A stretch of 64,000 nucleotides of DNA from an uncultured Helicobacter sp. (GTDB lineage: Bacteria > Campylobacterota > Campylobacteria > Campylobacterales > Helicobacteraceae), in contig CASFYB010000001.1 of the NCBI GenBank assembly GCA_949298825.1, positions 98,228 to 162,227 of the forward strand. Reading direction: 5' to 3'. This document shows, piece after piece, positions 52,485 to 61,400 of this stretch. The notes under the pieces are model-generated. The model ran no database searches and was not told where the DNA came from. It worked only from the letters and a program-made list of their open reading frames with translations. The position numbers and the translations under genes were made by a program. Numbering within the stretch: position 1 is the stretch's first letter; every line of letters begins with the position of its first letter.

Positions 52485-54292
52485 AAACTCACCTCGCTCA
52501 TTTTGTTTTTTACCATTTCTAAAAACTCCACTTCTTTTAACTCATATTGTTGTTTTTGATGCCTATCTCGGATAGCTAGAGTTCCACTTTGTTGCTCCTT
52601 TTCTCCAATGACAAGTATCATAGGCACACGCTGCTTTTCTGCATTTCTTATTTTTTTGTTTAAGGTTTCATTCTTATCCATGATCTCTGCATATGCACCC
52701 AAAGAAATAATCTTAGAGCGTAGCTCTCTAGCATAATCATGCTGAGCTTCAGAAATAGGGATAAGAATAACTTGCGTAGGAGCGATAAAAAATGGAAACT
52801 CCCCTCCAAAATGTTCAGTCAAAATCGCACAAAATCTCTCAAAACTTCCCAAAATAGCGCGATGGACCATTACGGGTTGTTGAGCTGTATTATTTTCATC
52901 TGTATATTCAAGCTTAAATCGCTCTGGTAAGTTCATATCAATCTGCACAGTACCACATTGCCATTTTCTTCCAATAGCATCTGTGATTTTAATATCAATC
53001 TTAGGGCCATAGAAAGCTCCACCACCCTCATCTATCTTATATTCTATCCTATGCTCTTGTAATGCCTCTCTTAGCGCCTCTGTAGCACTCTCCCAAATGG
53101 CATCTTCCCCGATAGATTTCTGAGGTCTTGTAGCCAGCTCCATCTCATAGCTAAACCCAAAAGCACGCATAATCTTATCTGTAAAAGAAATGATTCCACT
53201 CACTTCGCTTTTAATCTGACTGGGTCTACAAAAAATATGCGCATCATCTTGAGTAAACTCTCTTACTCGCAAAAGCCCGTGCAATACTCCACTTTTTTCA
53301 TGCCTATGCACTACGCCATATTCATAAAATCTAAGTGGTAGCTCCCGATAGCTCCTAGGCGAGCTTTGATATACTTTAATATGCCCTACACAGTTCATTG
53401 GCTTGATACCATACTCTACATCATCTATGATTGTAAAATACATATTCTCACCATAGTTTTCATAATGACCACTAGTTTTCCATACGCTACTCTTTAAAAG
53501 CTCTGGACCCCTTACTGGCTCATAATCCCTAACCATCAAGGCTTTAGTTAAAAGCTCTTCTATCCTACGACGAAGTCTAGCCCCCTTTGGTAGCCAGATA
53601 GGCAGTCCCGCACCCACCTCTTCATCAAAGCTAAAAAGTCCCATTTCCACAGCTATCTTTCTGTGGTCTCTTTTTTTGGCCTCTTCTATTTGATTGATAT
53701 AGGCATTCAAGCTTTCTTTATCCGCAAAAGCGATGCCATAGATCCTATGTAGCATCTCTGCTTTTTCATCTCCACCAAGATATGCACCTGCTAGTTTAGT
53801 TAGTTTAAAGCTATGCAAGAATCTAGTATTAGGCAAATGTGGTCCGCGACAAAGATCTTCAAAATCACCCTGCTGATAAACACCAAATACATCGCCCTCA
53901 ATCCTCTTCATCACAGCGAGCTTTAATTCATCATCCTTAAACTTTTTCATCGCTTCATTGCGACTTAAGCTTGATTTGATGATAGGAAGCTTTCTTTTAG
54001 CAATCTCTTTCATACGCTTTTCTATATTAGCCAGATCTTCTTCTCCAATCTTAGCTGCAGTCTTAAAATCATAATAAAAGCCCTCATCCACCACCGGACC
54101 GACAAAAAACTTCGAATCAGGATAAAGCTCTTTTATGGCTTGAGCCATAAGGTGAGCACAAGAATGTCTAATAATACTAAGGGAATCTACAGAATTATCA
54201 AAGAGTATTTTCTCACCATCTAACCCACGCTCTTTGGCAGTCTGAGTATCAATAATTTCATCACCTATCTTAATGCCTATAATCTCTGACAT
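52481..54292 (-). CDS. thrS: Threonyl-tRNA synthetase
   Basis: A 603-residue class II synthetase, shorter than the roughly 640 of E. coli because the N-terminal TGS domain is missing or reduced. The editing-type domain shows [20 protein letters not shown] (HxxxH zinc site) and [13 protein letters not shown]. The catalytic core shows [52 protein letters not shown] and [14 protein letters not shown]. The anticodon-binding domain closes the protein. The TGA stop overlaps the infC TTG. Confidence 0.96.
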   Translation of the reverse strand: MSEIIGIKIGDEIIDTQTAKERGLDGEKILFDNSVDSLSIIRHSCAHLMAQAIKELYPDSKFFVGPVVDEGFYYDFKTAAKIGEEDLANIEKRMKEIAKRKLPIIKSSLSRNEAMKKFKDDELKLAVMKRIEGDVFGVYQQGDFEDLCRGPHLPNTRFLHSFKLTKLAGAYLGGDEKAEMLHRIYGIAFADKESLNAYINQIEEAKKRDHRKIAVEMGLFSFDEEVGAGLPIWLPKGARLRRRIEELLTKALMVRDYEPVRGPELLKSSVWKTSGHYENYGENMYFTIIDDVEYGIKPMNCVGHIKVYQSSPRSYRELPLRFYEYGVVHRHEKSGVLHGLLRVREFTQDDAHIFCRPSQIKSEVSGIISFTDKIMRAFGFSYEMELATRPQKSIGEDAIWESATEALREALQEHRIEYKIDEGGGAFYGPKIDIKITDAIGRKWQCGTVQIDMNLPERFKLEYTDENNTAQQPVMVHRAILGSFERFCAILTEHFGGEFPFFIAPTQVILIPISEAQHDYARELRSKIISLGAYAEIMDKNETLNKKIRNAEKQRVPMILVIGEKEQQSGTLAIRDRHQKQQYELKEVEFLEMVKNKMSEVSF

Positions 54293-54363
54293 ATTTTATT
54301 TCATATCCTTAAAATTTTTAGCAGCAATTGTAGCACAAATGATAACAAAAAAATACAAGTTCA

Positions 54364-55449
54364 TTACGCAAAACTACACAATTCCTGATAAAGACTATCG
54401 CGCTCAATGGGCTCAAATCCAGCATCTTTTATTTGAGAAATCATATCCTCACTACTCATACCATTTTTACTTTTAGCTCCACCTGCACTCTGTATGCTCT
54501 CATTTTCAATAGTCCCATCCATATCATCAGCACCAAACTCTTGAGCCACTATAGCCAAATTCATACCCAATGTAGCCCAATAGGCCTTGATATGTGGAAT
54601 ATTATCCAACAAGATTCTAGCAATTGAAATTGTCTTTAAGATCTCTTGCCCACTTGGCTGCTCTTTGATGTTTAAAAAATTATTTTGATTCTGATATAAA
54701 AGGGGTATGAAAGCATTAAAGCCTCCTTTACGCGCATTTACAATACTAAAATCTTGCTGGATAGCTCTAAGTCTTAGCATATGATCAATTCTATGCTCAC
54801 GATTTTCAATATGCCCAAAAAGCATAGTTGCATTACTCATTTTACCCATCTGATGCCAATGATTGTGAATCTCAAGCCAACGTGTGCTATTTACCTTGCC
54901 CTTGCAAATCACTTTGCGCACCTCTTCATCAAAGATCTCAGCTCCACCTCCAGGCATTGAATCCACTCCTGCATTTGCCATATCTTCTAATACACGCTGA
55001 TAGCCTTTTTGAAATCTCCTATCTAGATAATCAACCTCTGCTGCAGTCATCGCCTTTAAATGAATCTGTGGCACAGCCTTTTTAACTGCGCGAAACATAT
55101 CCAAATACCATTCATAAGAGTAGTTAGGACTATGGGCTGATACAATATGCACTTCTTTTGCTCCACGGTTATAAGAAGCAATTGTTTGCCCAACAATCTC
55201 ATCAATACTCATCTCATAAGGATTTGGATTCTTCCTGCTTGCAGAAAAAGCACAAAACCTACATACATCCGCACAGATATTAGTTGGGTTAATATGGCGA
55301 TTCATATTAAAAAATACTTTTTTGCCATAAAGCTCTTTGCGTCTAGCATCTGCTGCCTGACCTAGGGTATAAATATCATAGTCATACAGTGCGCTAAATT
55401 CCTTAGCACTTAGATTCTCATGATTTAATGCTTTTTGTAAAATATCCAT
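54364..55449 (-). CDS. mqnE: Aminofutalosine synthase (menaquinone, futalosine pathway)
   Basis: A 361-residue radical SAM enzyme. NPTNICADVCRFCAFSASRK has the CxxxCxxC cluster motif near residue 57. HIVSAHSPNYSYEWYLDMFR, DSMPGGGAEIFDEEVRK and WHQMGKMSNATMLFGHIEN are typical of the MqnE/MqnC family. SAHSPN and the CAFSA form point to MqnE rather than MqnC. It joins 3-enolpyruvylbenzoate-type substrate to the adenosyl group in the pathway used by Helicobacter to make menaquinone, the acceptor for Mqo in this window. Confidence 0.88.
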   Translation of the reverse strand: MDILQKALNHENLSAKEFSALYDYDIYTLGQAADARRKELYGKKVFFNMNRHINPTNICADVCRFCAFSASRKNPNPYEMSIDEIVGQTIASYNRGAKEVHIVSAHSPNYSYEWYLDMFRAVKKAVPQIHLKAMTAAEVDYLDRRFQKGYQRVLEDMANAGVDSMPGGGAEIFDEEVRKVICKGKVNSTRWLEIHNHWHQMGKMSNATMLFGHIENREHRIDHMLRLRAIQQDFSIVNARKGGFNAFIPLLYQNQNNFLNIKEQPSGQEILKTISIARILLDNIPHIKAYWATLGMNLAIVAQEFGADDMDGTIENESIQSAGGAKSKNGMSSEDMISQIKDAGFEPIERDSLYQELCSFA

Positions 55450-55472
55450 CTCTTCTCCTTAAAAATCCCAGC

Positions 55473-56456
55473 TTATCCACCAGTATGATAAAATGCTCTA
55501 GCAGAAATTTTTTCTACTTCCATCACCTCATCCCATTGGTTTTTTTCTGGCTTATTATATACAGCCCTATTTAAAACCTCTTCAAGCTCTTTTTCATCTT
55601 TTGACATCAGGGCTTTTCTAGCATCTACACTATCTTGATAATAAAGACAAGGGCAGATAACCCCATCAGCAGTCAAGCGGATTCTATTACAGCTTTCACA
55701 AAAATCATGATTATGCGGTGCAATCACACCAAAAACATACCCATCTTCACACTGATATAGACGCGCTGGACCCATGATGTGCTTTTCTATCTTTTTGAAT
55801 GCATATTTAGTGGCCATAACCTCTAAAATCTCTTTTTCTTTTAGACCGGCAAGACTAGAGTTTGCATGGATATTTTCCATATATTCGATAAAGCGGATAG
55901 AAATCTCTCTTTTTTTTGCGAAATCAAAAAGATCAATAATCTCATCATCATTAATCCCTTTCATAATCACACTATTTAGCTTCAAGCCAAAGCCAAGCTC
56001 TCTAGCTGCCTCAATCCCACGCAAAACTTGTGGCAGGGCATCTCTTTTTGAAATTTGCAAAATCCGCTCAGGCCTTAGGGAATCTAATGAAATATTAATC
56101 CTCTCCAATCCCGCTTCTTTCAGATCTTTGGCTGCCTTTTCTAGTAAAAAGGCATTTGTAGTTAGGACAATAGAAACTGGTTTTGAAACTAGCTTAGCAT
56201 AATCCCTAATAGAGGTGATAAAATCTGGCAAATCCTTGCGCAAAAGCGGCTCACCACCTGTGATCCTTATCTTTTTGATCCCCTTATCTATCCCTACTTT
56301 TAAAAATGCAAGAACATTTTCAAGTGGTATATACTCATCCTTATCAAATGCATCCATTGGCGTATCTGGCATGCAATACTGACAACGAAAATTACACTGT
56401 TTGGTCACTGAAACGCGGATATAATCAATCTCCCGCCCAAATGTATCTTTTAACAT
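55473..56456 (-). CDS. moaA: GTP 3',8-cyclase (molybdenum cofactor biosynthesis protein A)
   Basis: A 327-residue radical SAM enzyme catalysing the first step of molybdopterin synthesis. The N-terminal cluster site is TKQCNFRCQYCMPDTPMDAF and the C-terminal cluster site is FCESCNRIRLTADGVICPCL. KKIRITGGEPLLRKDL and VSIVLTTNAFLLE are also conserved. It is divergent from mobA across 203 bp in which I see only AT-rich promoter-type sequence. Confidence 0.95.
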   Translation of the reverse strand: MLKDTFGREIDYIRVSVTKQCNFRCQYCMPDTPMDAFDKDEYIPLENVLAFLKVGIDKGIKKIRITGGEPLLRKDLPDFITSIRDYAKLVSKPVSIVLTTNAFLLEKAAKDLKEAGLERINISLDSLRPERILQISKRDALPQVLRGIEAARELGFGLKLNSVIMKGINDDEIIDLFDFAKKREISIRFIEYMENIHANSSLAGLKEKEILEVMATKYAFKKIEKHIMGPARLYQCEDGYVFGVIAPHNHDFCESCNRIRLTADGVICPCLYYQDSVDARKALMSKDEKELEEVLNRAVYNKPEKNQWDEVMEVEKISARAFYHTGG

Positions 56457-56659
56457 TACAATTCCTCAAAAACTTTCACTCATAGCCTTGATAATCAAAA
56501 GTAAAAATTTAAGCTAAATAGCCCCTTAGATCCAAAAGCCCCATCTCCAACGCCAAAGGCTAGAATCTAAGTGAAAAATTCAAAAATCTGTATAATCATA
56601 CTATTTTTATTTAATATTTCTAGCTTACTCAAAGCTTAAAACTAGGATAAGTCCAAATA

Positions 56660-57277
56660 ATGAGCCTAACAACAAATACCAAAGCTTCTATTAAAACTTC
56701 TTGTGTGATCTTGTGTGGTGGGGCTAGCAAGCGTATGGGACAAGATAAAGCACTATTGCCTTTTGATGGACAGGTGCTAGTAAAGTTTATGTTTGAAAAA
56801 TACAAGCATATTTTTCAAAATGTCTATCTTAGTGCTAAAAATACTTATTTTAACCTGCCTACAATCCTAGATTCTGCAATCTATCTTGAAAAAAGCAATA
56901 AAAGCCCCACGCACTGCCCTCTTATAGGATTACAAAGCATTTTTGAGAATCTAAAAGATGAGTGGATATTTGTTGCTAGTATTGATTCCCCTTTTCTTAG
57001 CACAAACTCTATTTACAAACTCTTTGATCTCAGGCAGCCAGATAGCCAAATCCTGCACTTCCAAACCCCATCGCACACCCATTTTTTAAATGCCTTTTTT
57101 CATATAAGCCTACTTGATTTAATAACCCACAATCTCAAACACCATCTCTATGCCCTTAGTCATCTCTATGCTAATGCCAAGACTATAACACTAAAGCTAG
57201 ATGATGAAAAAGAGCTTATCAATCTTAACACTAAGCAAGACTATCAAAATACGCTAGAATCTATATTCAAAGAATAG
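56660..57277 (+). CDS. mobA: Molybdenum cofactor guanylyltransferase
   Basis: A 205-residue NTP-transferase that attaches GMP to molybdopterin. CVILCGGASKRMGQDKALLP is the MobA signature near residue 16. IFVASIDSPFLSTNSIYKLF follows with the metal-binding Asp. HCPLIGLQSIFENL matches the substrate loop. flhB starts 19 bp downstream; I recall the same moaA-mobA-flhB neighbourhood in H. pylori. Confidence 0.92.
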   Translation: MSLTTNTKASIKTSCVILCGGASKRMGQDKALLPFDGQVLVKFMFEKYKHIFQNVYLSAKNTYFNLPTILDSAIYLEKSNKSPTHCPLIGLQSIFENLKDEWIFVASIDSPFLSTNSIYKLFDLRQPDSQILHFQTPSHTHFLNAFFHISLLDLITHNLKHHLYALSHLYANAKTITLKLDDEKELINLNTKQDYQNTLESIFKE

Positions 57278-57296
57278 GTAAATTTAAGGAGTATAA

Positions 57297-58373
57297 ATGG
57301 CAGATGATTCTGATAAGCAAGAAGCCCCATCCGCGCAGAAAATCCGGAAAGCTCGAGAAGAAGGCAATGTAGCCAAAAGTCCAGAGTTAGTAGCTTTTGT
57401 TGGTATAGTAGTGGGTATTTTTGTCATTTTTGCACTCTTTTCTTTCTGGCTGGATAATCTTAAAGGAATCTACATTACCTGCCTTGAATTTTTCAAAATT
57501 GACTTTGAGTTTAACAATATCTTTGGGCTTTTTTTAAAGCTTTTATTGCATATAGGATTGATGCTCATGCCTATTTTTGGTGCACTCATGATTGCTGGGA
57601 TTATAGGGAATATTGCTCAATTTGGCTTCTTACTAGCCCCAAAAGTCCTAAAGCCAAAGCTTGGCAAGCTAAACCCCATTAAGGGATTGAAAAATATCTT
57701 TTCACTTAAAAAACTCCTTGATGGGATGTTGATCACAGCCAAAGTATTTATCGCATTTATCCTTGGGGGCGGACTTATATTATTATTCTTACAAAGCCTA
57801 CCTCATGTAACCATGCTTAGTATTTTTTCTCAAATGACATGGGTAAGAGATAAGGCCCTCATCCTTATAGCTTCATTGCTTATTTTATTTTTTGTCATGG
57901 CGATGAGTGATTTTCTTATCAAAAAATACCAATATATAAAATCCTTGCGGATGAGCAAACAAGAAGTCAAGGATGAATACAAACAGCAAGAAGGGAATCC
58001 TGAAATCAAAGCCAAGATCAGACAAATCATGATGAAAAATACAATGGGCAAAATGATGAAAGCCATCCCCACTGCTAATGTAGTAGTCACTAATCCCACC
58101 CACTATGCCATAGCACTTAGATTCGCAGATAATGATCCAGCACCTGTAGTTGTAGCCAAGGGTGTAGATCATCTAGCCATTAGGATTAAGGGCATTGCCA
58201 GAGAGCATGATATAGAGATTATAGAAAATAAGCCATTAGCCAGAGAGCTTTATAAGCAAGTAGATCTGGAGCAACCCATCCCAAGAAGTTTGTTTGAAGC
58301 AGTAGCCATGGTGTTTGCTCAAGTTAAAGCCATCCAAGAGCAACATAGGCAAAATATCTCAAAAAATCCCTAA
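57297..58373 (+). CDS. flhB: Flagellar type III export protein FlhB
   Basis: A 358-residue inner membrane protein of the flagellar export gate. The N-terminus DKQEAPSAQKIRKAREEGNV is typical. Four helices follow, from FVGIVVGIFVIFALFSFWL to DKALILIASLLILFFVMAMS. The cytoplasmic domain contains the autocleavage site VVVTNPTHYAIAL (NPTH near residue 264), which switches substrate class from hook to filament. The ribosome-binding site is AAGGAG. Confidence 0.96.
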   Translation: MADDSDKQEAPSAQKIRKAREEGNVAKSPELVAFVGIVVGIFVIFALFSFWLDNLKGIYITCLEFFKIDFEFNNIFGLFLKLLLHIGLMLMPIFGALMIAGIIGNIAQFGFLLAPKVLKPKLGKLNPIKGLKNIFSLKKLLDGMLITAKVFIAFILGGGLILLFLQSLPHVTMLSIFSQMTWVRDKALILIASLLILFFVMAMSDFLIKKYQYIKSLRMSKQEVKDEYKQQEGNPEIKAKIRQIMMKNTMGKMMKAIPTANVVVTNPTHYAIALRFADNDPAPVVVAKGVDHLAIRIKGIAREHDIEIIENKPLARELYKQVDLEQPIPRSLFEAVAMVFAQVKAIQEQHRQNISKNP

Positions 58374-58429
58374 TCTACCAGATATAAGGTATGGGATATA
58401 TACTTTATTTGCTTTTTATATAGATAGTT

Positions 58430-58438
58430 TGCTAAAAT
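58430..58438 (+). promoter_or_regulatory. Extended -10 promoter of the VacA-like autotransporter
   Basis: TGCTAAAAT (TG-N-TAAAAT) lies 57 bp before the start codon in an AT-rich 121-bp gap after flhB. No clear -35 is present, as usual in Helicobacter. Confidence 0.5.
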
Positions 58439-58494
58439 GGCTAAGATTTTGGACGATTAAACTTTATATTAAAGAATATAAATTTTGAGGTGAT

Positions 58495-61400
58495 ATGGTG
58501 AATATGAGAGTATTTGGCAGCCTAGCACTATCATCTTTATTTGGTGTTAGCTTTGGTGCAGATATTACCAATGATGTTTATAATCTTAGAAATGTCACTA
58601 AAAATGATTCTGGCACTTTTACTATCCAAAGCACTCAGACCTATAAATCAAGCAATGGCTCCTTCACACAAAACTATAGCAATGCAACCCTCATTTTTGG
58701 CAATACTGCTCAGAATACAGGAAGTGGTAAAATCTGGTTTGGTGGGAGTGGTTGGCATGGTGGATCTGTAGGTTATATCACAGCCAACTTTCATGCTAAA
58801 GATGCCTACCTAACAGGTACGCTAGGATCTGGAAATAGCCTTAAAACCGGTGGTGGAGCATCCCTTAATTTTAATGCTAGCAACAATATTACCATGCAGG
58901 ACTTAAAGCTGCAATTTGACAAAGCAGGTACTCAAAACTCTCAATTCAACCTTGCTGCCACACAAAAAATCATAGCTAAAAATCTGACCATATCTGATTC
59001 TAGTGGAGGTACTGCAAGCTTTAATGCCAAAGACTTTGACTTTCATGCCAAAAATATCACTAGCGATGGTACGATTAAGTTTACAAGCACTAATGGCTCT
59101 CAAAGTGGCAAGGTTACGCTAGATTCGCTTAATATTTCTAGTGGATACTTCTACTCTGATGGCTTTAATGGGGATTTAGATATAAAAGCCCTTAATATCA
59201 ATAATACTACCTTTAAAACTAAGCATCTTGACTTCTCTAGCATCACTGCTAGCAATACTAGCTATAAAGAAAGTAAAGATTCTACTGGCAATACGCTAAG
59301 CTTAAATGGCAAATGGAATCTAGGCAATGGCACGATTAAAAATCTAAGCTCTTTAAACTTTAGCGATACCCTCACTCTAAGTGGTAATGTCAAGCTTGAT
59401 AATGTCTCAAAACTCACTCTCAACACGCTAGATCTAAATGGTGGGAATCTAGATACCACTGCTAGCAAACAAGCAGATATTGTAATTAATAACCTAAAGA
59501 TCTCTAAAGGTACTTTTAAAACTGTCCACTTTACAAATCAAGCACTTAGCATCTCTCAAGGCGCTTCTTTTAATCAAACAAAAGATGATACTCAAGGCTA
59601 TGCAGATATTACGACCACTGGGACATATTCTGTAGCTTCAGGGGCCTTTAGCTTTTCTAGTCAGATGAGCTTTATCAAGCTTAATAATCTTAATGCTGAA
59701 AGCTTGAGTGCTAAAACCTGGGGTGCTTATAATTCTAGCATTACATTAGATTCTGTGAAAAATGCCAAAATCACCACACTTACTCTAGCACAAAACTCTA
59801 GTGCAGATACAGCCTACCCTACTTTTGATGCGACCAAAAGCAATGATCTTAAACTTGAGATTGAGAATCTAAACTCAAATCGCGGTATTTTTAAAACATC
59901 AAATACCACAACCACCACCATTAACCACGCCAACCTCTCTAGCACCACTTTTGAGACCGCGCATTTTAAGGTCAACTCCATTAGCACTGAAAATAATGCC
60001 AGCTACAAAGAAAATACTGCTTCTTCAAGCTCTAACCTCACTACCACTGGCAAATGGAATCTAATCTCAAACTCCACTTCCAACAACACAGCAAGTCTTA
60101 ATAATCTTTCTTCAATAGATTTTCAAGGTGAGCTTTATATGCGAAGCTCTGCAGCTGGTGGCACGAGTCTTAGCACAGGCAGTATTAGTGGGGATGCAAA
60201 GTTTAACACAATCACTCTAGCCCTACTTAGTGGCGGGGATATAGGATCTAATAACCTGGATTTAAGTGGTGTTAGCTCTAAAGTCAGCATCAATACGCTC
60301 ACTGCTACACGCGGGAACATCAAAGCAAATACGGACTTCAACATCACTACGCTAGATGTCAAAACTGCTGATTTCACTGCGACAACAAGCCTTGAAGGGA
60401 ATGATTCTACAAACTTTAATATCACTAATCTTCAAATCTTTGGAGGTTGGGGGTCTACCAATAAGGCTACTGCCCTCTTTAGCAAAGGTAAAACACTAAA
60501 TATTGATAGTGCTAAAATTTCAGACTATAGCACGCTAGATGCTAGCACAATCAATGATGTGCAGATTAAAAACTTAGAATCAAGATATGCTACAATCAAG
60601 GCAGGAGAGAAGCTAAAGATAGAAAATGCCAAGTTTAGCAATAATGAAACCTATCTCTACACTGATGCTAACAAGGGCTCTACACATATTGGCAATATTA
60701 GCTTAGATAATGGTGCTAAGCTTTATATCAAACAAGGCAATAATCTTAGTGCAGATAATTTAGTGATGCAAAATGGCTCAAGCCTAGTCGCCCAAGCTAA
60801 TAATACCAATGGAAATATGTCTGGCGATACCAGCATTAAGCACATTAGCTTTAATGCCTCAAGCATTTATGCTAACAACCTTAGCACCGAAGATATCACC
60901 ATCACAGGCGATGGCAATAGTGGGGCAAATATCTATCTGAAAAATGATTCCACTGGGCTTTATACCAACCTAGGTACTGCCACACTCACTGATGGCTCTA
61001 AACTTAGCGTGCATGGAAATATGAGCAATGCTGGATCGCTAAAAATCACTCTAAACCCAAATAACTCTGAGCTTATCCACACTACTGGTTATTTTAACTT
61101 TAATATGGATTCTGATCCTAATAAGACTATCACCATCACTGATGAGAATGGCAGCCCTCATACTATATCTGCCCCAAAATCTAGCATTGATGTTTATGCC
61201 AACTCAAAAACACTTATCGCTGGTAAAACCTATACCCTAATCCAAGCTGATGGTGGTATTGGCTTCCTTCAAAACAACAAAACCTATAATACAAGCTCTA
61301 GTGGGGAAGATGCAAAAACATATGCCAGCCTTAGCAATATTTTTAAACAAAATGTCTTCTTTTATGACAACTCAAGCGCCTCTGGTACGACCTCTACCAC

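Noticed and set aside
59526..59538. A 13-nt match to the CRISPR repeat (CCACTTTACAAAT) inside the autotransporter gene
   Set aside because: Too short and in coding sequence with no flanking repeat features; expected by chance in AT-rich DNA.
59262..60425. Several minus-strand open frames in the autotransporter region
   Set aside because: They are antisense shadows of the continuous plus-strand frame from 58495, with Leu/Val/Ser-rich composition and no ribosome-binding sites.
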